From NCBI GenBank assembly GCA_008694505.1, contig VZDJ01000041.1, forward strand, positions 5,975,956-6,039,955: 64,000 nt of DNA, written 5' to 3'. The notes under the pieces are model-generated. The model saw only the letters and a program-made list of their open reading frames with translations, was not told the DNA's origin and made no database searches. Below, piece after piece: positions 49,549 to 62,412 of the stretch (the stretch's first letter is position 1; each line of letters begins with the position of its first letter). This DNA comes from Cyanoderma ruficeps (Eukaryota; Chordata; Aves; Passeriformes; Timaliidae). A program made the position numbers and the translations under genes.

Positions 49549-52500
49549 ATTGAAGTAAATTTCAGTCCTCTTCCTATTTTGATTTGAATTTGTTCATGTC
49601 TAGCATCTCTTTTCCTTTTGTCAATTGTAGTTGACAATGTAAATTGTCCCATTTTCCATAGCAACACAAAACAATGGAAAGCTGTGTGGACATTGGAAAA
49701 AGTGTAATCATAAAATTTTGCGATTAGTGACAGAACTCTGAATCACTAATCAGTAGCAGAAGTGTTTGTCATTAACGTGAAAAGCTCACCTTCTTTGACT
49801 GGCCTAAAAATGACAAGATGTGGCAGACCCCTACACCCGTGGAGAGGCCAAGGTTCCCTGCTGATGTGCACATATGAAAAAACAGTCCCCCACTGGAAAA
49901 AAGGACAATAGGACATCTCCATACTTCTGGCTTCAATTTAAATTAATTTTTTCTAATTTTACAGTTTCCTGACTGCAGTTATATTTGTATTCATATTCTC
50001 TTATGCATAAAGTGTTTTATTCTACAAAATATTTAAGCAACTGTCATGGCACAAGTAGTATTTTATGATTCTCTGTAGCCAAGATGCATAAAACTGCCTT
50101 TCATTTGCTTTCTGTTAGTCATTCCAAATTTTTTACCTTTACTCTTAGCTTGCCAGCTGTCTGTTAATTAATTAATTTTAAGGAAGCATATAGAATGAAA
50201 ACATGATTTTAGTTAGCAAGCCCAAACACCTTTTAGTAACTCAAAAACTTTCCTTTTTTGTCTGTTTACAAGTGATGTTCATGAAGGTCCAGTAGAATTA
50301 ACAGCAAAACACTTCCAAAGGACACTAATAAAGGTAGCATATTTGCAGTGTTAAAGGTAATAAAACAGGCATCTTACTGTCTATAACATTTATCAGCAAG
50401 CAAACCATATATTTAATGAAATCATGAAGAGTTTGCAGCCTTCTGTTTTTTAAACCTACACTGATGTGGTCACAGCAATCTGAAGAATGATTCAATGGCT
50501 TTTAAGTAAAATAAAGAGAAACCATCCATTCAATGGTGCTCTCAGATGCTGGGAAATCATCAGCAAGCCCCAGAAACTGCCCTAATTTTCCAATTTGAAC
50601 AGATATGGTCCAACAGGTTTGTTCAGTAATGAGCAAACCAGTACTGGGCCAAGATTTCAGACAATAATATAATATGTGGGTTATGTTTAAGTGTTTAGAA
50701 GAAGAAAATTATTCCCTGCTAATAATTTCAATTTCATTTTGTGTCCACACATGGGCATATCTACAAGGTGGATCAAGAAATATGAATGTGCATGTCAAAA
50801 CCAGTATGTTACCTAATATTTACAGTGAGTGGATTGACTAATATTTATGACTATCTTATAAGGTACAATTTTAACCCAGACTAATGCAAGCAATAATTAA
50901 TCTGTGGGATCCTAGGGGTTGCCTGTCTCCATGAATCATATCCAAAATCTCAAACAGCTGTAAACCTATTTAGAAAATGTGAAGTTGTTCCTAAGATTCA
51001 GCACCTGTCTATAGAAATCTCTGCATGAAAAAACATGAGCTGGAAATTGCACACACCTGTGGGAACTAAAAGGTATTTAACCAAGACTGAGTTCTGAGTT
51101 AGCACTGCATTTAGGTGTGTATAAGGGCAAAATATTTTCAAATGTTGTAAATTAAAATGTGTTGTAAATTATTTTCCTTTTTTTTCCTGTACATATCTAT
51201 ATACACATGGAAGTTGGTTCAAATCAACATCTGAATGCTACCTCCTGCAGAAATTACAACAACAGTCAATATATTTTAAAATCACCAAGAGTGAACAATT
51301 CAAAGGCAGAAATGATCCATCTTTGAAAAACAAGTCATATGCCAAGAATGTTGCTCAAGTTCAGTGATTTTTTTTCTGTTTTCTAGTTGCTGTCTTTGTT
51401 AGTATCCCTGTATTTCCATGAGTGCTGCTAAATTCAAACAAGGTACATTTCTTAACTGGTGCAAGGATGCAACATAAAAATCAGCCATCAAATGTCACTT
51501 AAATATGCATAATTTTAATATTAAGATTTGCACCATGGCTCCTAGAGAACTGAAATGCCAAGTAAGTCTTGTTTTCGTGTTACTAGAAAAATATATGAGA
51601 TGTCTAAGAAACACGTCTAGTCAAAACCCAGCAAAGTTTGCATCCTTAAATTTTCTATTGTTTCAATTTTTAGATGGCAGAAATATGTTTTCTGGCATAA
51701 AAACTTTTCCTACTTGATATTTAGAAGAAGTACTTCTAGTGCACTGAGAAGCAATAAGCAAAAGAGCATTGCTGCCAAGAAGCCTGTGCATTCTGTCTGG
51801 CTAATTTGCTAAACGTGTTTTCATCATAAGTGCCTGGTACTCTGCCCATTGTAATAACATAAAGCTCACCATCATGAACACACAGCAGTATATTGCATGC
51901 TATTGCAAATATATTCCCTACATAAAGAATGTCAGGCTACGGAAGGATAATGTACTAGATAGTGGAGCTGGGAGATGTGAAATGGTTTCTTAATTATTAG
52001 TGGAGTAAAATGTGATCTGAGCTAAATCTTTTCACTCTTCCTGTAATGTTTTATTCATACAAGATTTCACAGTAGCTCAAATTTTCTAATACAATTCCAA
52101 AAAATATATGTTTATATCTTGATCTGTGGTCTCATTTTAGAAGTACTGGATTTTCCCACATGTCCCACTGAAAAAGCACAGCTGAGCTGATGTGCAAAAT
52201 TGACCTATTTATGGTCCTATCCAAGATCAACTGAAATAAAGAAAGAAAATCTCTTGTGTGCAATAAGATGAAGGAACTTGCTACATCATTTAAATTTAAG
52301 CATTCACTCAAAAGTTTGTGAAAAGAATCTTTAAAATGCAAGAAGAATTTGGGTAAAGAGTTTGGGTTTGGAGGAAAATTATTATTTCTGATCATTGACA
52401 CTTATTTTGGGAAATGTGTTTCTAAGTCTTTCCTACTGTAATTTATTGTTAATAAAAAACAGTGGCCAAAAAAAAATAAATCTCTGTATGACTATATTTC

Positions 52501-54321
52501 TTACTCAGAATATCACACTCACATTTTCCTTCCAAACTATTTGGGAGAAAAAACATGTTTCAGTGTTCTGCCATAAAGCAAAAGAGGTGTATCTGAAGAA
52601 TAATGAAAATAGCCTTGAGGAAATGAACTATAATATGAGCAAATGGACTATAATAATACTATTCAAAATATTTTAATTTCTCAGCCTATTAATGCAGGGA
52701 GTTTTCTCCCAGCCTCTCATATAATCTGTTTTGTGTCCATCTGAACAGTATGTGACTGAGAATGGTATTTATTTTACTTTCACATCATACTGGGAAGTGT
52801 TCATTGTCTTCTTTTAAATAATCATTTGGAACTTCCTGTGGCTTGGGAAAAAAAAAATGTTTTCTTTTAAATTATGTGCAAAGCTGGATGAGTTTGGAGA
52901 AAAGAAATTCACTTACTGAATAATTTACTCCAAATAGTAGGATTATTTTTAAATAAACCAAATAAAAGTTACTAAATATGGGAAATAAATATTTGAGGGA
53001 AAAGCCTGATTAAAAAAAAAAATCATGCAATGCCTAGCTAATAAACAGATTTGCTTGCTAATTTAGGAATGTCTGTGAGACTTCTGCTTCCCTTGGGGCC
53101 CATCCTACATAAGCTACAAAAGTTTTCCAACATGTCTCTGACAGCCTCTTAGTCTTCTGTTCTTATCATATTCTGAGAAACCCAAAACTATGACCAGGCA
53201 ACCAGCTGAAATGTCCAGCCAAAGCCCTGCCCAGCAGGTCAGACACCAGACAGGTTGCTTTTAGTGGCCTCTGTGCCACATGCAGGCTTGGAAGGAGTCT
53301 ACTGCTTAATGATATTATTCCAGTGTTCATTCCACTCTGTCAGTTACCTGCCATTCAGAGATGTTTAGAAAGTCCACTTTTTAATTAAGAAACTTGGAAC
53401 ATAGTGTTTGTAACAATATGGGTTACTTTTTCTAGGAGTGACCAGAGAAAATTTTCAGTGTGAGAGGAAGTAGAAAGGAGTATTACTCTTCATATTATTA
53501 AAGTCTCATTGGTGAATAATGGGAGAAGATGTCAGAAAAGTATATGTTTCAGGGGAGGAAAACTTTAAGTGATTCAGTCTAGTGAGCAATAGCTGTGGCT
53601 AGGATTTTGATCTTTCTTCATCTAGTACTCTCCTTCTCCCTTTTCTGTCTTAGCTTCTGATTTCCTCCTTTATTTATTTAATATTTTAATTTATTCCTAT
53701 TCAATTGTCTGTGTGATGTATTTTTTTCAAAAGAGATGCCTATTCCCAGGTAAAACTCATTTTTATAGCACTGTGTGCTAAAGCACAAGCTTTTCAAGGC
53801 ATACATATTTTTGCTTACTAGACTGACTTACATTTAGTGACATTTACTACAAAACATAATGAGTACGACTACTTTGCCTTTTCCATATCCACCCTCCAAG
53901 AAGGGCTTTCACAAATAAATATCTGGATTGCAAACAGTCTCTTCAATGCCAGAAAAAAATCCCATGCTGTCTTTATATGATTCTACAGTCCTGTTGAGTT
54001 GCCATTTTAAAGTTGCCTGGCTGTTCTTTCGTGCCGACAAATCATATAATTGTGTGTCTCAACATTAATATGTTCCCTCAGTAACTGGTTCATGAAATGG
54101 ATTGCTATAAAATCTGCATCCACGTCTTCATTGTATCCATGAAAAGGAAAGCCCAGGCTCGGCGGCATTGCAAATTTACTCCATAATTTCTAACTTCAGA
54201 CACATTAACAGACAGGAATATCTTTTTTGACCAAATTAAATGAACCACAAGATTTCTCTGAAAAAATATGTGTTTCCCATGAAACATTTACAAATAATCT
54301 CTGCAAGGCTAAAAAGAACTA
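49549..54321. other. repeat-poor AT-rich non-coding stretch
   Basis: Nearly 4.8 kb without a gene, CR1 copy or clear tandem repeat. Open frames are below 95 codons. A ttaattaatt run lies near 50164. Confidence 0.5.
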
Positions 54322-54358
54322 AATCAATTCAATAAATTCAATCAAATCAGTTCAATTT
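54322..54358 (+). repeat. degenerate tcaattcaa-type repeat
   Basis: Words such as tcaattcaat, ttcaatcaaa and cagttcaatt follow one another with small changes, a short low-complexity array. Confidence 0.6.
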
Positions 54359-54793
54359 AAATGATTGTTATAAGGTCAGTTATAATAGGTTGGTCATGAC
54401 CTTATATTAAATTTTATTCTGCAATATTTACAGCAGACAAACTGAAGAAATCCAAGGCCGGAATGCCCTAAGGAGAACAGTAATCTTTGTGCATGACTTA
54501 TTTGTTGTGAGGTCTCAGAAAGATCTGTTACTCCAGATATTTGAAGTAAATGTCCAGTGTCATTCATTTGCTGTTAAATGCAGAAGTGTTCAGAAGTAAC
54601 CTCCCCACCATATGTATATTTTTGCTGCTGAGCACTTCCTCTGCCTCCAAGACACACACAATGGAGTTGGGCTCAAATCTGATCAGAACTGATCCGCTAG
54701 GTTCTGCAAGTGTTTATTGAAGAGAAGTGTCTGTGCAGGCTTTGGAGCAGTCATCCAGTACCATCTTTTAAGATTTAGTTAAGAAACTCTGTG

Positions 54794-54842
54794 GGAGAAT
54801 CATAAATGGTTTGGATTGAAAGAGACCTTAAAAATCATAAAT
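54794..54842 (-). mobile_element. short CR1 3'-end scrap
   Basis: gagaatcataaatggtttgg, attgaaagagaccttaaaaa and tcat match the reverse complement of the CR1 terminus (atagaatggtttgggttgga, agggaccttaaagatcat). Only about 49 bases are recognisable. Confidence 0.75.
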
Positions 54843-57800
54843 AGAAGAATAAATGAAAAATCAGAAGATTTGGATGAAAAGTGTAGCAAGCAAAGTAGTT
54901 AGAGGATTAACAGTTTGAAGAAGAAAGAAGTGATGACACTTCAGGTACACAAAATATTGCTATGAAGAAGACTGTCATGAGATGTCTCGCAGAAAGTAGA
55001 ACAAAGTGTAATTGGCTTAATTTGCAGCAGATACTCGTGTCTGACATTGGGAAAGCTTTGCTAACCATCACAGAGCTGAGTAACTGAGTTAAACAGGAAT
55101 AAAATAAATGTACCTGTACAAGAATTACTCAGAATCCAGGAGAAGTGTTGAATGAAATCGTTGCCACAGAATTTTTACATGCAACAGGATGTAGAACAGT
55201 GGCCTGTAGTAAGAATATAATTTTTCATTTATTTTCCATTTGATTGTGTTGATTCTTTCAAAAATACTATACAACCTCAATTTTGATTCTATTAAATATT
55301 ATTGTACTTTTTCAACACACACTTTGAAGAAACAGATATCCTCTCTGATGATTTTGTGGGTTTTTGTCTTCAAAGTGATGGATTATTATAAAGACAAAAT
55401 GATATTCTGATGAAATTGTTTAAGCAAAATACATGTTGATGTAAAACCATTTTTCATGGGGATAGAAAATATCCTTTTGCCCAGTTACTTTCTAACGGAG
55501 TATATTGTTCTCCGGAGCAAAGAGACAGAAAGAAGAAATGGATGCACAGTTTTCTGTATCTTATATAATCAAGCGTTTATGGTCTTGGACTTCTGAAAAG
55601 CTAGCACATAAACCAAAATTCAGTAAGCAGATCTAAACCAAAATTAAGCTTTTATTCTTAAGCCTGGGAAGTCCAGGGAAAGGGCACATTGTAGGCCCAA
55701 GATTGGTAAAGCCATTGCACAATGTCACATCAGTCACTTCCGTTCACCAGCTTTATACAAACAAAATGAAACTAGGGAAAAAAGAGGGTAAAGTACTCTG
55801 AATTTCTAGAAATGCCATATTTAAATAAATCATTTTTTGTACTAATTTACTATAAAATTGCCAGCTGCCCTAAGTCAAGGGTTCGCAGTCACAGGAATCA
55901 TAGGGTCAGCACAGTATTTTTATAGCCCCACTTAGCACCCCACACAAGGCTTATCTATCCTTTCCATGAAAACACAATTCCTTCTCATTTAGTCTACAAA
56001 CTGGCAAATCTTTAAATGCACATCACATCTTAACTAGACAAGATGAAAATACACATTTATGTCTTGGTTAAAAACTAGAGTATGTAAAAGGTAAAATTCA
56101 TATTTTTCAGAATAAGTCCAGGAATTCTCAGACAAATATTGTACAAACTTTCATCATGACGCTGTATTTGACTCTGCTTTTTGTTGATGAAAGATTTCTA
56201 GTGTTATTTTTAAAAGGTTCTGAGCTGAAATACAACAATGTGAATTTTCATCATCTACGGCCACTGAACTTTTATTACAAAGGGAAGGCCATATTGTGGA
56301 TTTGATTTTTAGAAATAAAATATACTGAGGTACACCTTTTAAGAAAAGACATAAAAAATGGTAATTTAAAACAGGCTGAACCTTCTTTCAAGATTCAAAT
56401 ACTTTTAAGAACTAAAAAACCCATTTTTCTGTCTCCGGTGTGTTTGACAATTAAATTTCATACTTTTTTGGCCTCACTAATATTGTTCTCCTTTAATCTC
56501 AAACATACTGTAATAAATTATGAGTTCATTATTTGAGAAAGAAACCATACAAAGAAGCTGCATGATTTGGAAAATAGCAGCAAACTGTTTCAATGAAAAC
56601 AAAAATGGAGAGCCTGCAGGAAGACTTGCAGGAAAAAAGGGAGAATTTCAGTAAATGGTCCCAGCTCCATAACTCTGTACTAAATTAATATAAAATGGCT
56701 GAGCAGTTACATTCGTGGATGAGAGTCAGAACATGTTCAGGAACAAGGCTATGTACTGTGGTGTCAAGGGGTGAAATTGAGATCTACACTCAGAGCAAGG
56801 TTTTGTTGTCATTGTAGGTGGATACCTGGGCTCAACACACAAAACAGGTCTTTGAGCCTCTCAGCGTGGCAATGCCATCTCCTGCGTGTCCTGGGAACAG
56901 TCATAACAAAGTGGAGAAGAGATCCCAGTCACTTCAGGTTTAGTACTTCAGAGCCACAAAACAAAATGAAGACGCATTAAAGTAATCCTAAACCTAAGTA
57001 AACCGAGCTTGTTCCTGCCAGCCTGCTGTAGTCCATAATATAGATGTTTATTCTGTTGAAGCTGAGGGAATACAACATCTTTGGGACACAGGAAGGAAGA
57101 GAGGGCTGCAAAATGGAGTTGTTCTATGTATGCTTCCATCCTGGATATGCCCTTGACAAATAGATGGTGATTGTTAGTCAGGCATTTGACACTAAATATC
57201 AGACGTCCTCCAGGCTAAAATATGACCTAACCTACAGCTGTAGTGAGACTTGTGGGGAAAAAAAGGCAACCAAACAAAATAAAGCCACAAAAACAAGGAT
57301 TTTGTGGGGTCTAAAAGGTTCTACAGTGTTTACAAGTTACTAGCATTATCTTGGATCTATTTTTAAAACCTATTTTTCTCACTTCTAATAATTTGTATAA
57401 TTTAATTCCTTTTTTTTAAATTTTTTGTCAACTCTTTCTCATTTTAAATTGACACCAGAATAAATGTCATTGCAGGCTGTGAGTGGGTTGGATACAGTGT
57501 GAACTCAGAGAGATGAATTTTCTAGTTGTGACTGAAAGATAGGCTATTCCTCTTGTGAAGCTGATTCAAATTATTTGAAGGAGATACAGTGTGCAGGAGC
57601 ACAGTAAACAGCATTATGAGAAATAACTGTTCCAATCCCTCCAAGTCTCAAGATCCAGTTTGGAGTGCGTTTGCTTTTACAGGTGAAGAACAGTCTCTGA
57701 ATAGATTTTTCCTTGCAGGCACATACATGTGGCTTCTTCAGAGGCAGGCTTTCCATCCTGCAATAAAAGTTGATACATTCATTTTGAAACATCCTGTGTA

Positions 57801-60253
57801 ATTTTTTACAATTAAAGCACAATATGTTGATCCTTAAATTTCATAGGTAGTTTCTAACTGGTACAATACACTGATCTTTTCAAAAGCTGTTAGATACGTG
57901 GGTGCCCAGCTGTTTTCTCTGTCCATGCTCCAGTGCATAACGCAGCTCCTGACTTTCAGAAACTACACTTAGAAAATCTCTTCAAAAATCAAATCTATCA
58001 GAGGCATTTTGAAAAAAATGTCAGTCACTTTTTCAAATCTTTACTTAGACCTCTATGGGTTTGGCTTCCTCATATATTTTGATAGATGAAGATGAGTCAA
58101 GAAAATAAGTGGCTAAATTCTGAAATGGCATAAAACACAGGATGTTGCTATTTCAGTAAGATGGCATCATTTGTGTCTTCTGGAGCTGTGCCCCAGCATG
58201 CTTATAAATTCATGTATTACATATGCAGATCTACAAAAAAACGCAACCAAAAAACCAAAAGTGAGACAAATAAATGCAAAACAAGAATATTCATAATAAG
58301 AGTAGTTTAACCTTTATGCAGCTGGAAGACAATGGATGTGTGTTATCCTCTAAACTAAAATGTAGCTGTTCTTTTCGGAACATAATATTCCTGAAGGTAA
58401 CTGAGAAAAATTTTTAAAGAAGGAAATAAAACAATGAATAATGTAGAAAAAGGTCAAGAAAAAGGATAACCTTCATTTTTTTTTCTGATTACCAATTAAC
58501 ATTCCGCTTTAATTTAGTAGCTGAAGGAATTGCCATCACATTTAAAGTTTTTCCATGTAGAATTAAACTCTGTTTCATTTAGAAAACCACACTATGTTTT
58601 ATCCAGTCCGGCTATGGAAAATTTCTGTTGAGGAGCATCAGGCACAATTTCTTATTCAGTACATTCCTTTGAAGAGTTTATTTACAAGAATAAAAGTATA
58701 TATATATATATCCTTTAAATAGTAGTCAAAGAAAAGCTCATACGTGGTTAAGGCAAATTAAAGTGAATGACTCTTCAATTGCTTAAGGAGATACAATGGG
58801 TATTTTAAAGACTCTTCCCAAAAGATCCAGGGCTTTTATTTTAGTCATTATATTGTGAAAATCAATTTGAAAGCTTCTACTGCACTCTTTTTATAAACTT
58901 CCATTTCACCCTTCTTTCCTCTGTAACAACGAAACACAGTCCATACAAAACTGGTAAGCTTTGTGTTGGCATTGCTTATATCTTCCAAGTCATCATTCTG
59001 TATGTTTAGCTGAAGCCAGAATTTTTTTCCTCTAGAAATTGCCAAAAATGAGCATTTTAATACAGAGATAAAGACACAAAACCTTATGTAAATTCTGGTT
59101 TTTTTCTGCTCCTTTTTCCGGACTTTCCTTGGTATAACAGTCACTAGCTCCCCCTGAACAAGTTTACTGTCTGTGATGACTAAATTGGAAATCCAGGCTG
59201 GCCCCTGTATTCACGTGTTTTTCATAATCTGGGAATAGGCTGTTCAGAGCTGCACAGGATGTGCCTCATTTCGAATGCTGGTTCATAACCCATGACTAAA
59301 AGAGTACATGCAAGGAATACAGTTACAGCATTTGCATGAATTACTGTCATCCTTTTCTAGGGCATTGTGTAATTCAGCTGGGATGACGAAGCTTGTCCAG
59401 AACATGATCTAAGGGCCATCAAAATGAGAATTAAGCTTTGGATTTTTCATATGAACCTTGGAAATAGTTGGACTGCAACTCAGGGTACTGCAAAATACAG
59501 AGAAAGGCCAAAATCTGATGAAAAAGCTGCTCACTAGAAAGAAAATTAATCTCCTCTTGCCTAAACTAATCTTCTCTCCTCTTCAGTCATCACTTTTTCT
59601 TTCACAGCCCACATTCCCAAAGTGACACACTTTTCTGGGAAAATATCTTTCAAGGGGACTTGTGGATTCCTGGAACTTTTGCTGATGTCAGCACACTCTT
59701 TCTTTCATATAAGAGATTTTCTGGAGGACAGGAGCCTGCTGATGCTCACCTAGAATCCAGGCATGAATGAAATTTAATGCTGACTGTCACTGAAGCACAG
59801 AAAATGGAACACCTGAGTATGAATATGTGTGAGAGAACAAACATTTTTGCCTACGTTTTCTTCAATTTCTTTAATTAAAAGTGAAGATGTAGAGTCAAAG
59901 TGAAGTTCTGGGATCTTTGGTCCACAATTGCTTTTACTTTTCTGTCATTCTTTGCTTGTGGTGTGGCCAGGAGCTGGTAGGACTCATACAAAGTCTAGTT
60001 TTACTTATTTACTGCAGTTTTGAAGGAGAGAGGTAAGATCAATCTCAAAATTTACATCTACACTACAAAAACAACAAAGCAGGAAATTTTTCCTCCTCAA
60101 GGGTAGAAGTCAAGTTCAGAGCACTTGAAATCATAATGAGCGGTAAGGCTATATCAACATGTGGTTAACTACTACAGCTGCTAGATAGACCTGGACAACA
60201 TTATTTGATTCAGGAGAAAATGGAAAAGCCAGTAGATTCCACAGACTCCCTTC
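54843..60253. other. repeat-poor AT-rich non-coding stretch
   Basis: More than 5 kb without a supported gene. A (TA)n of about 15 bases lies at 58697-58711. A minus-strand frame of 98 codons (58848-59144) is open but unrecognised. Confidence 0.5.
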
Positions 60254-60279
60254 AGAGGAGAGGAGAGGAGAGGAGAGAG
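60254..60279 (+). repeat. (AGAGG)n short tandem repeat
   Basis: Four to five copies of the pentamer agagg/gagga lie in a purine-rich tract ending in gagagaga. Confidence 0.85.
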
Positions 60280-60637
60280 ATGACCATTAGAGGTAACACT
60301 ACATGCTCTTGCAGAGTGGGAAAGGGAGAGATAGTGACAGAAGAGACTATTCCTCCAAAGAGAGAGCTCTGTCTTCTGAAGTTTGACTGCATTTTGTTCA
60401 AACAGTTGTACAAGCATTGCTTTTCATGGAAGCATAAATAAAATGCTACTGGCAGTGTACATCCAAAATCTGATACATTAGCCCCTTTGATCTGTAGAAA
60501 TGTGAAAGAGTTCAGGCTGAAGATTTCTGAGGTTACAGAGCACTGAAGGAAACTTTCATACTCGGCATATCCAGAAATTACATTTCTTCTCTTTAACTAC
60601 CTTTTTAGGCTGTGCCTGGGTCAATATTTACCTGGAT

Positions 60638-60668
60638 GCTTAATAAACCCCTGTTTATTAAGCAGGGG
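60638..60668. repeat. overlapping inverted repeats
   Basis: gcttaataaa (60638-60647), loop cccctg, then tttattaagc (60654-60663) form a perfect 10-bp inverted repeat. The loop itself, cccctg (60648-60653), is the exact complement of cagggg at 60663-60668, so two alternative hairpins compete for the same bases. A function is not evident; the site lies about 300 bases upstream of the long open frame at 60960. Confidence 0.75.
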
Positions 60669-60959
60669 TGCATATTTACTCACATTTTTAGTAAAGGAAC
60701 TCTACTGCTAACTGTGAAGAACAGTTTACTACACTTAATTGGAATAAATTATTATGCCTAGTGTAGAAAGAAGAGACAGTAATACCTAGTGAATGTGGAA
60801 GATGAAATTCTAGGAAGCTGTTCATAAAAGCCCAGGTGTGAGATACCAAGGAGGTGGAGAGGGTTCCCATGAGGCAGCCAAGCAGGAGATCTGTTTTCAT
60901 CCCTTCCTCATGGGGATTGGCACTTAGCTGATGGGGGCTGGGACTTAACTAGCTGTTTT
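60669..60959. other. non-coding spacer
   Basis: No promoter-like element or CpG enrichment is seen before the open frame that starts at 60960. A domain-free minus-strand frame covers 60688-60900. Confidence 0.35.
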
Positions 60960-61580
60960 ATGAGGACTTTGAGGCACACTTGCCTGCCCTCCTTTACCAC
61001 AACAACCACAACAATGCTAACCAGTCTTTGCTCAAAAAAGCTGGGATTTATTATAAGGCAGCCCAAGAAAATCCCTTTTTCTAGTGAAAACTTAGAATTA
61101 GTAAGAATCTATATCTCTGGGACATGGGACGCCATGTTGCTGCAGAACAGATCCTGTTCTCCCTTTGGTTTCATTCCAGTAGCTTTCTGGATTGAAATAA
61201 ATGTTACCCATTTTTTTCCCAGACTACCTAAAAAGAAGCCTTTCTTTCCACATGCAGGGACAGATTATGTCAGTTCCTCTGAGGAGCCTTCAACCTGTTC
61301 TGGCAGCACTGGGTGCCTGCTGGACATACCTCTCTCTCAGCTCAGCACCATGCTCCAGGAGGGATTTCCCCAGGAAATGCTTTCTCCTCACAGGGCTGTG
61401 TTCATCTCTTTCCTGCAGAGACTTTCACTGGACCCAGGTGGAACACTCACCAACAGACAAGCTTCCTGCCTTCTTTCCCACCACTGCCCTTTGAAAGGTC
61501 CACAAAATAAGCTAAGAGCAAATGAAGCAGATGCTATCCATCAAAATTTAATAACAATATTGTTATATAAACAACATTAA
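60960..61580 (+). other. 206-codon open frame, unrecognised
   Basis: This is the longest uninterrupted ATG-started frame in the window. The predicted product has a short Thr run (TTTTTT) near residues 14-19, a Lys/Pro-rich patch near residue 90 (LPKKKPFFP) and no recognised domain. Hydrophobic stretches are too short for a clear membrane segment. Open frames of about 97 and 65 codons overlap it in other frames (61201-61494, 61313-61510), which argues for a stop-poor composition and not for selection. No Kozak-type context, intron or CpG island supports it. It may be chance, part of a long non-coding RNA, or an unknown exon; I rate a real protein as unlikely. Confidence 0.15.
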
Positions 61581-61948
61581 CATGCAGTTGCCTGTAACTT
61601 TCTGGGAACCAGAATTTGGAGCAGCATATAGCCCTAAAAGTTTGTTGAATTGGAGTAATAAAACCACATAGAAACCAAGACTCTTCTAATAATGGGGGAT
61701 TTTTTTTGTGTGTTGACTAAGCAGTAGTCAAAGTAGGTCAGACTGAGAAGGTTAGCTGATTGATGCTAGGCCCTGTGTATGGTCAAGGGCCATAAAATTA
61801 CATAATGACTTAATATTGTTCTTTGGTTGTTAGGTTTTTTTTAAGGTTGTTTATCTTCTTAGTGACACAGCAGGGGGCAAAGAGTGGAATTAAAGGAATA
61901 GTTATATCAGAAAGGATCTGCATTCCCATGAAAGCACACAAATATTGC

Positions 61949-62412
61949 GTGTCCAGAGAAGAGCAACGAAGCTGGTGAGGGGTCTAGAGAGTAAGTCCTC
62001 AGAGGAGCAGCTGAGAGAGCTGGGATTATTTAACCTGGAGAAAAGGAGGCTCAGGGGTGACCTTATCACTCTCTACAACTGCCTGAAAGGAGGGTGTAGC
62101 CAGGTGGGGTAAGTCTCTTCTCCCAGGCAAGAGGTGGTGGGATAAGAGCAAATAGCCTCAAGCTGCATCAGAGGATGTTCAGGTTGGACATCAGGAAGAA
62201 TTTCTTGATGGAATGGGTGATTAAACATTGGAACGGGCTGCCCAATGAGGTGGTGGAGTCACTATCCCTGGAGGTGTTCAAGAAAAGACTGGATGTGGCA
62301 CTTAGGGCCATAGTCTAATTGACAAGGTGGTGATCAGTCAAAGGTCAGTCTCAATGACCTTGGAGATCTTCTCCAACCTATTTTGTGATTCTGTGATTCT
62401 GTGATTCCTTGA
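61949..62412 (+). mobile_element. CR1 LINE 3' end, well preserved
   Basis: From gtgtccagagaagagcaacg, the order tgagagagctgggattattt, ctggagaaaaggaggctcag, gaccttatcactctctacaa, tcaggaagaatttcttgatg, aacgggctgcccaatgaggt and ctggaggtgttcaagaaaag follows the CR1 3' coding end and UTR. It finishes in about three perfect copies of the 8-mer tgtgattc (62384-62408), the classic CR1 terminus. It is about 0.46 kb long, 5'-truncated, with small deletions. The intact tail suggests it is among the younger copies here. Confidence 0.95.
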
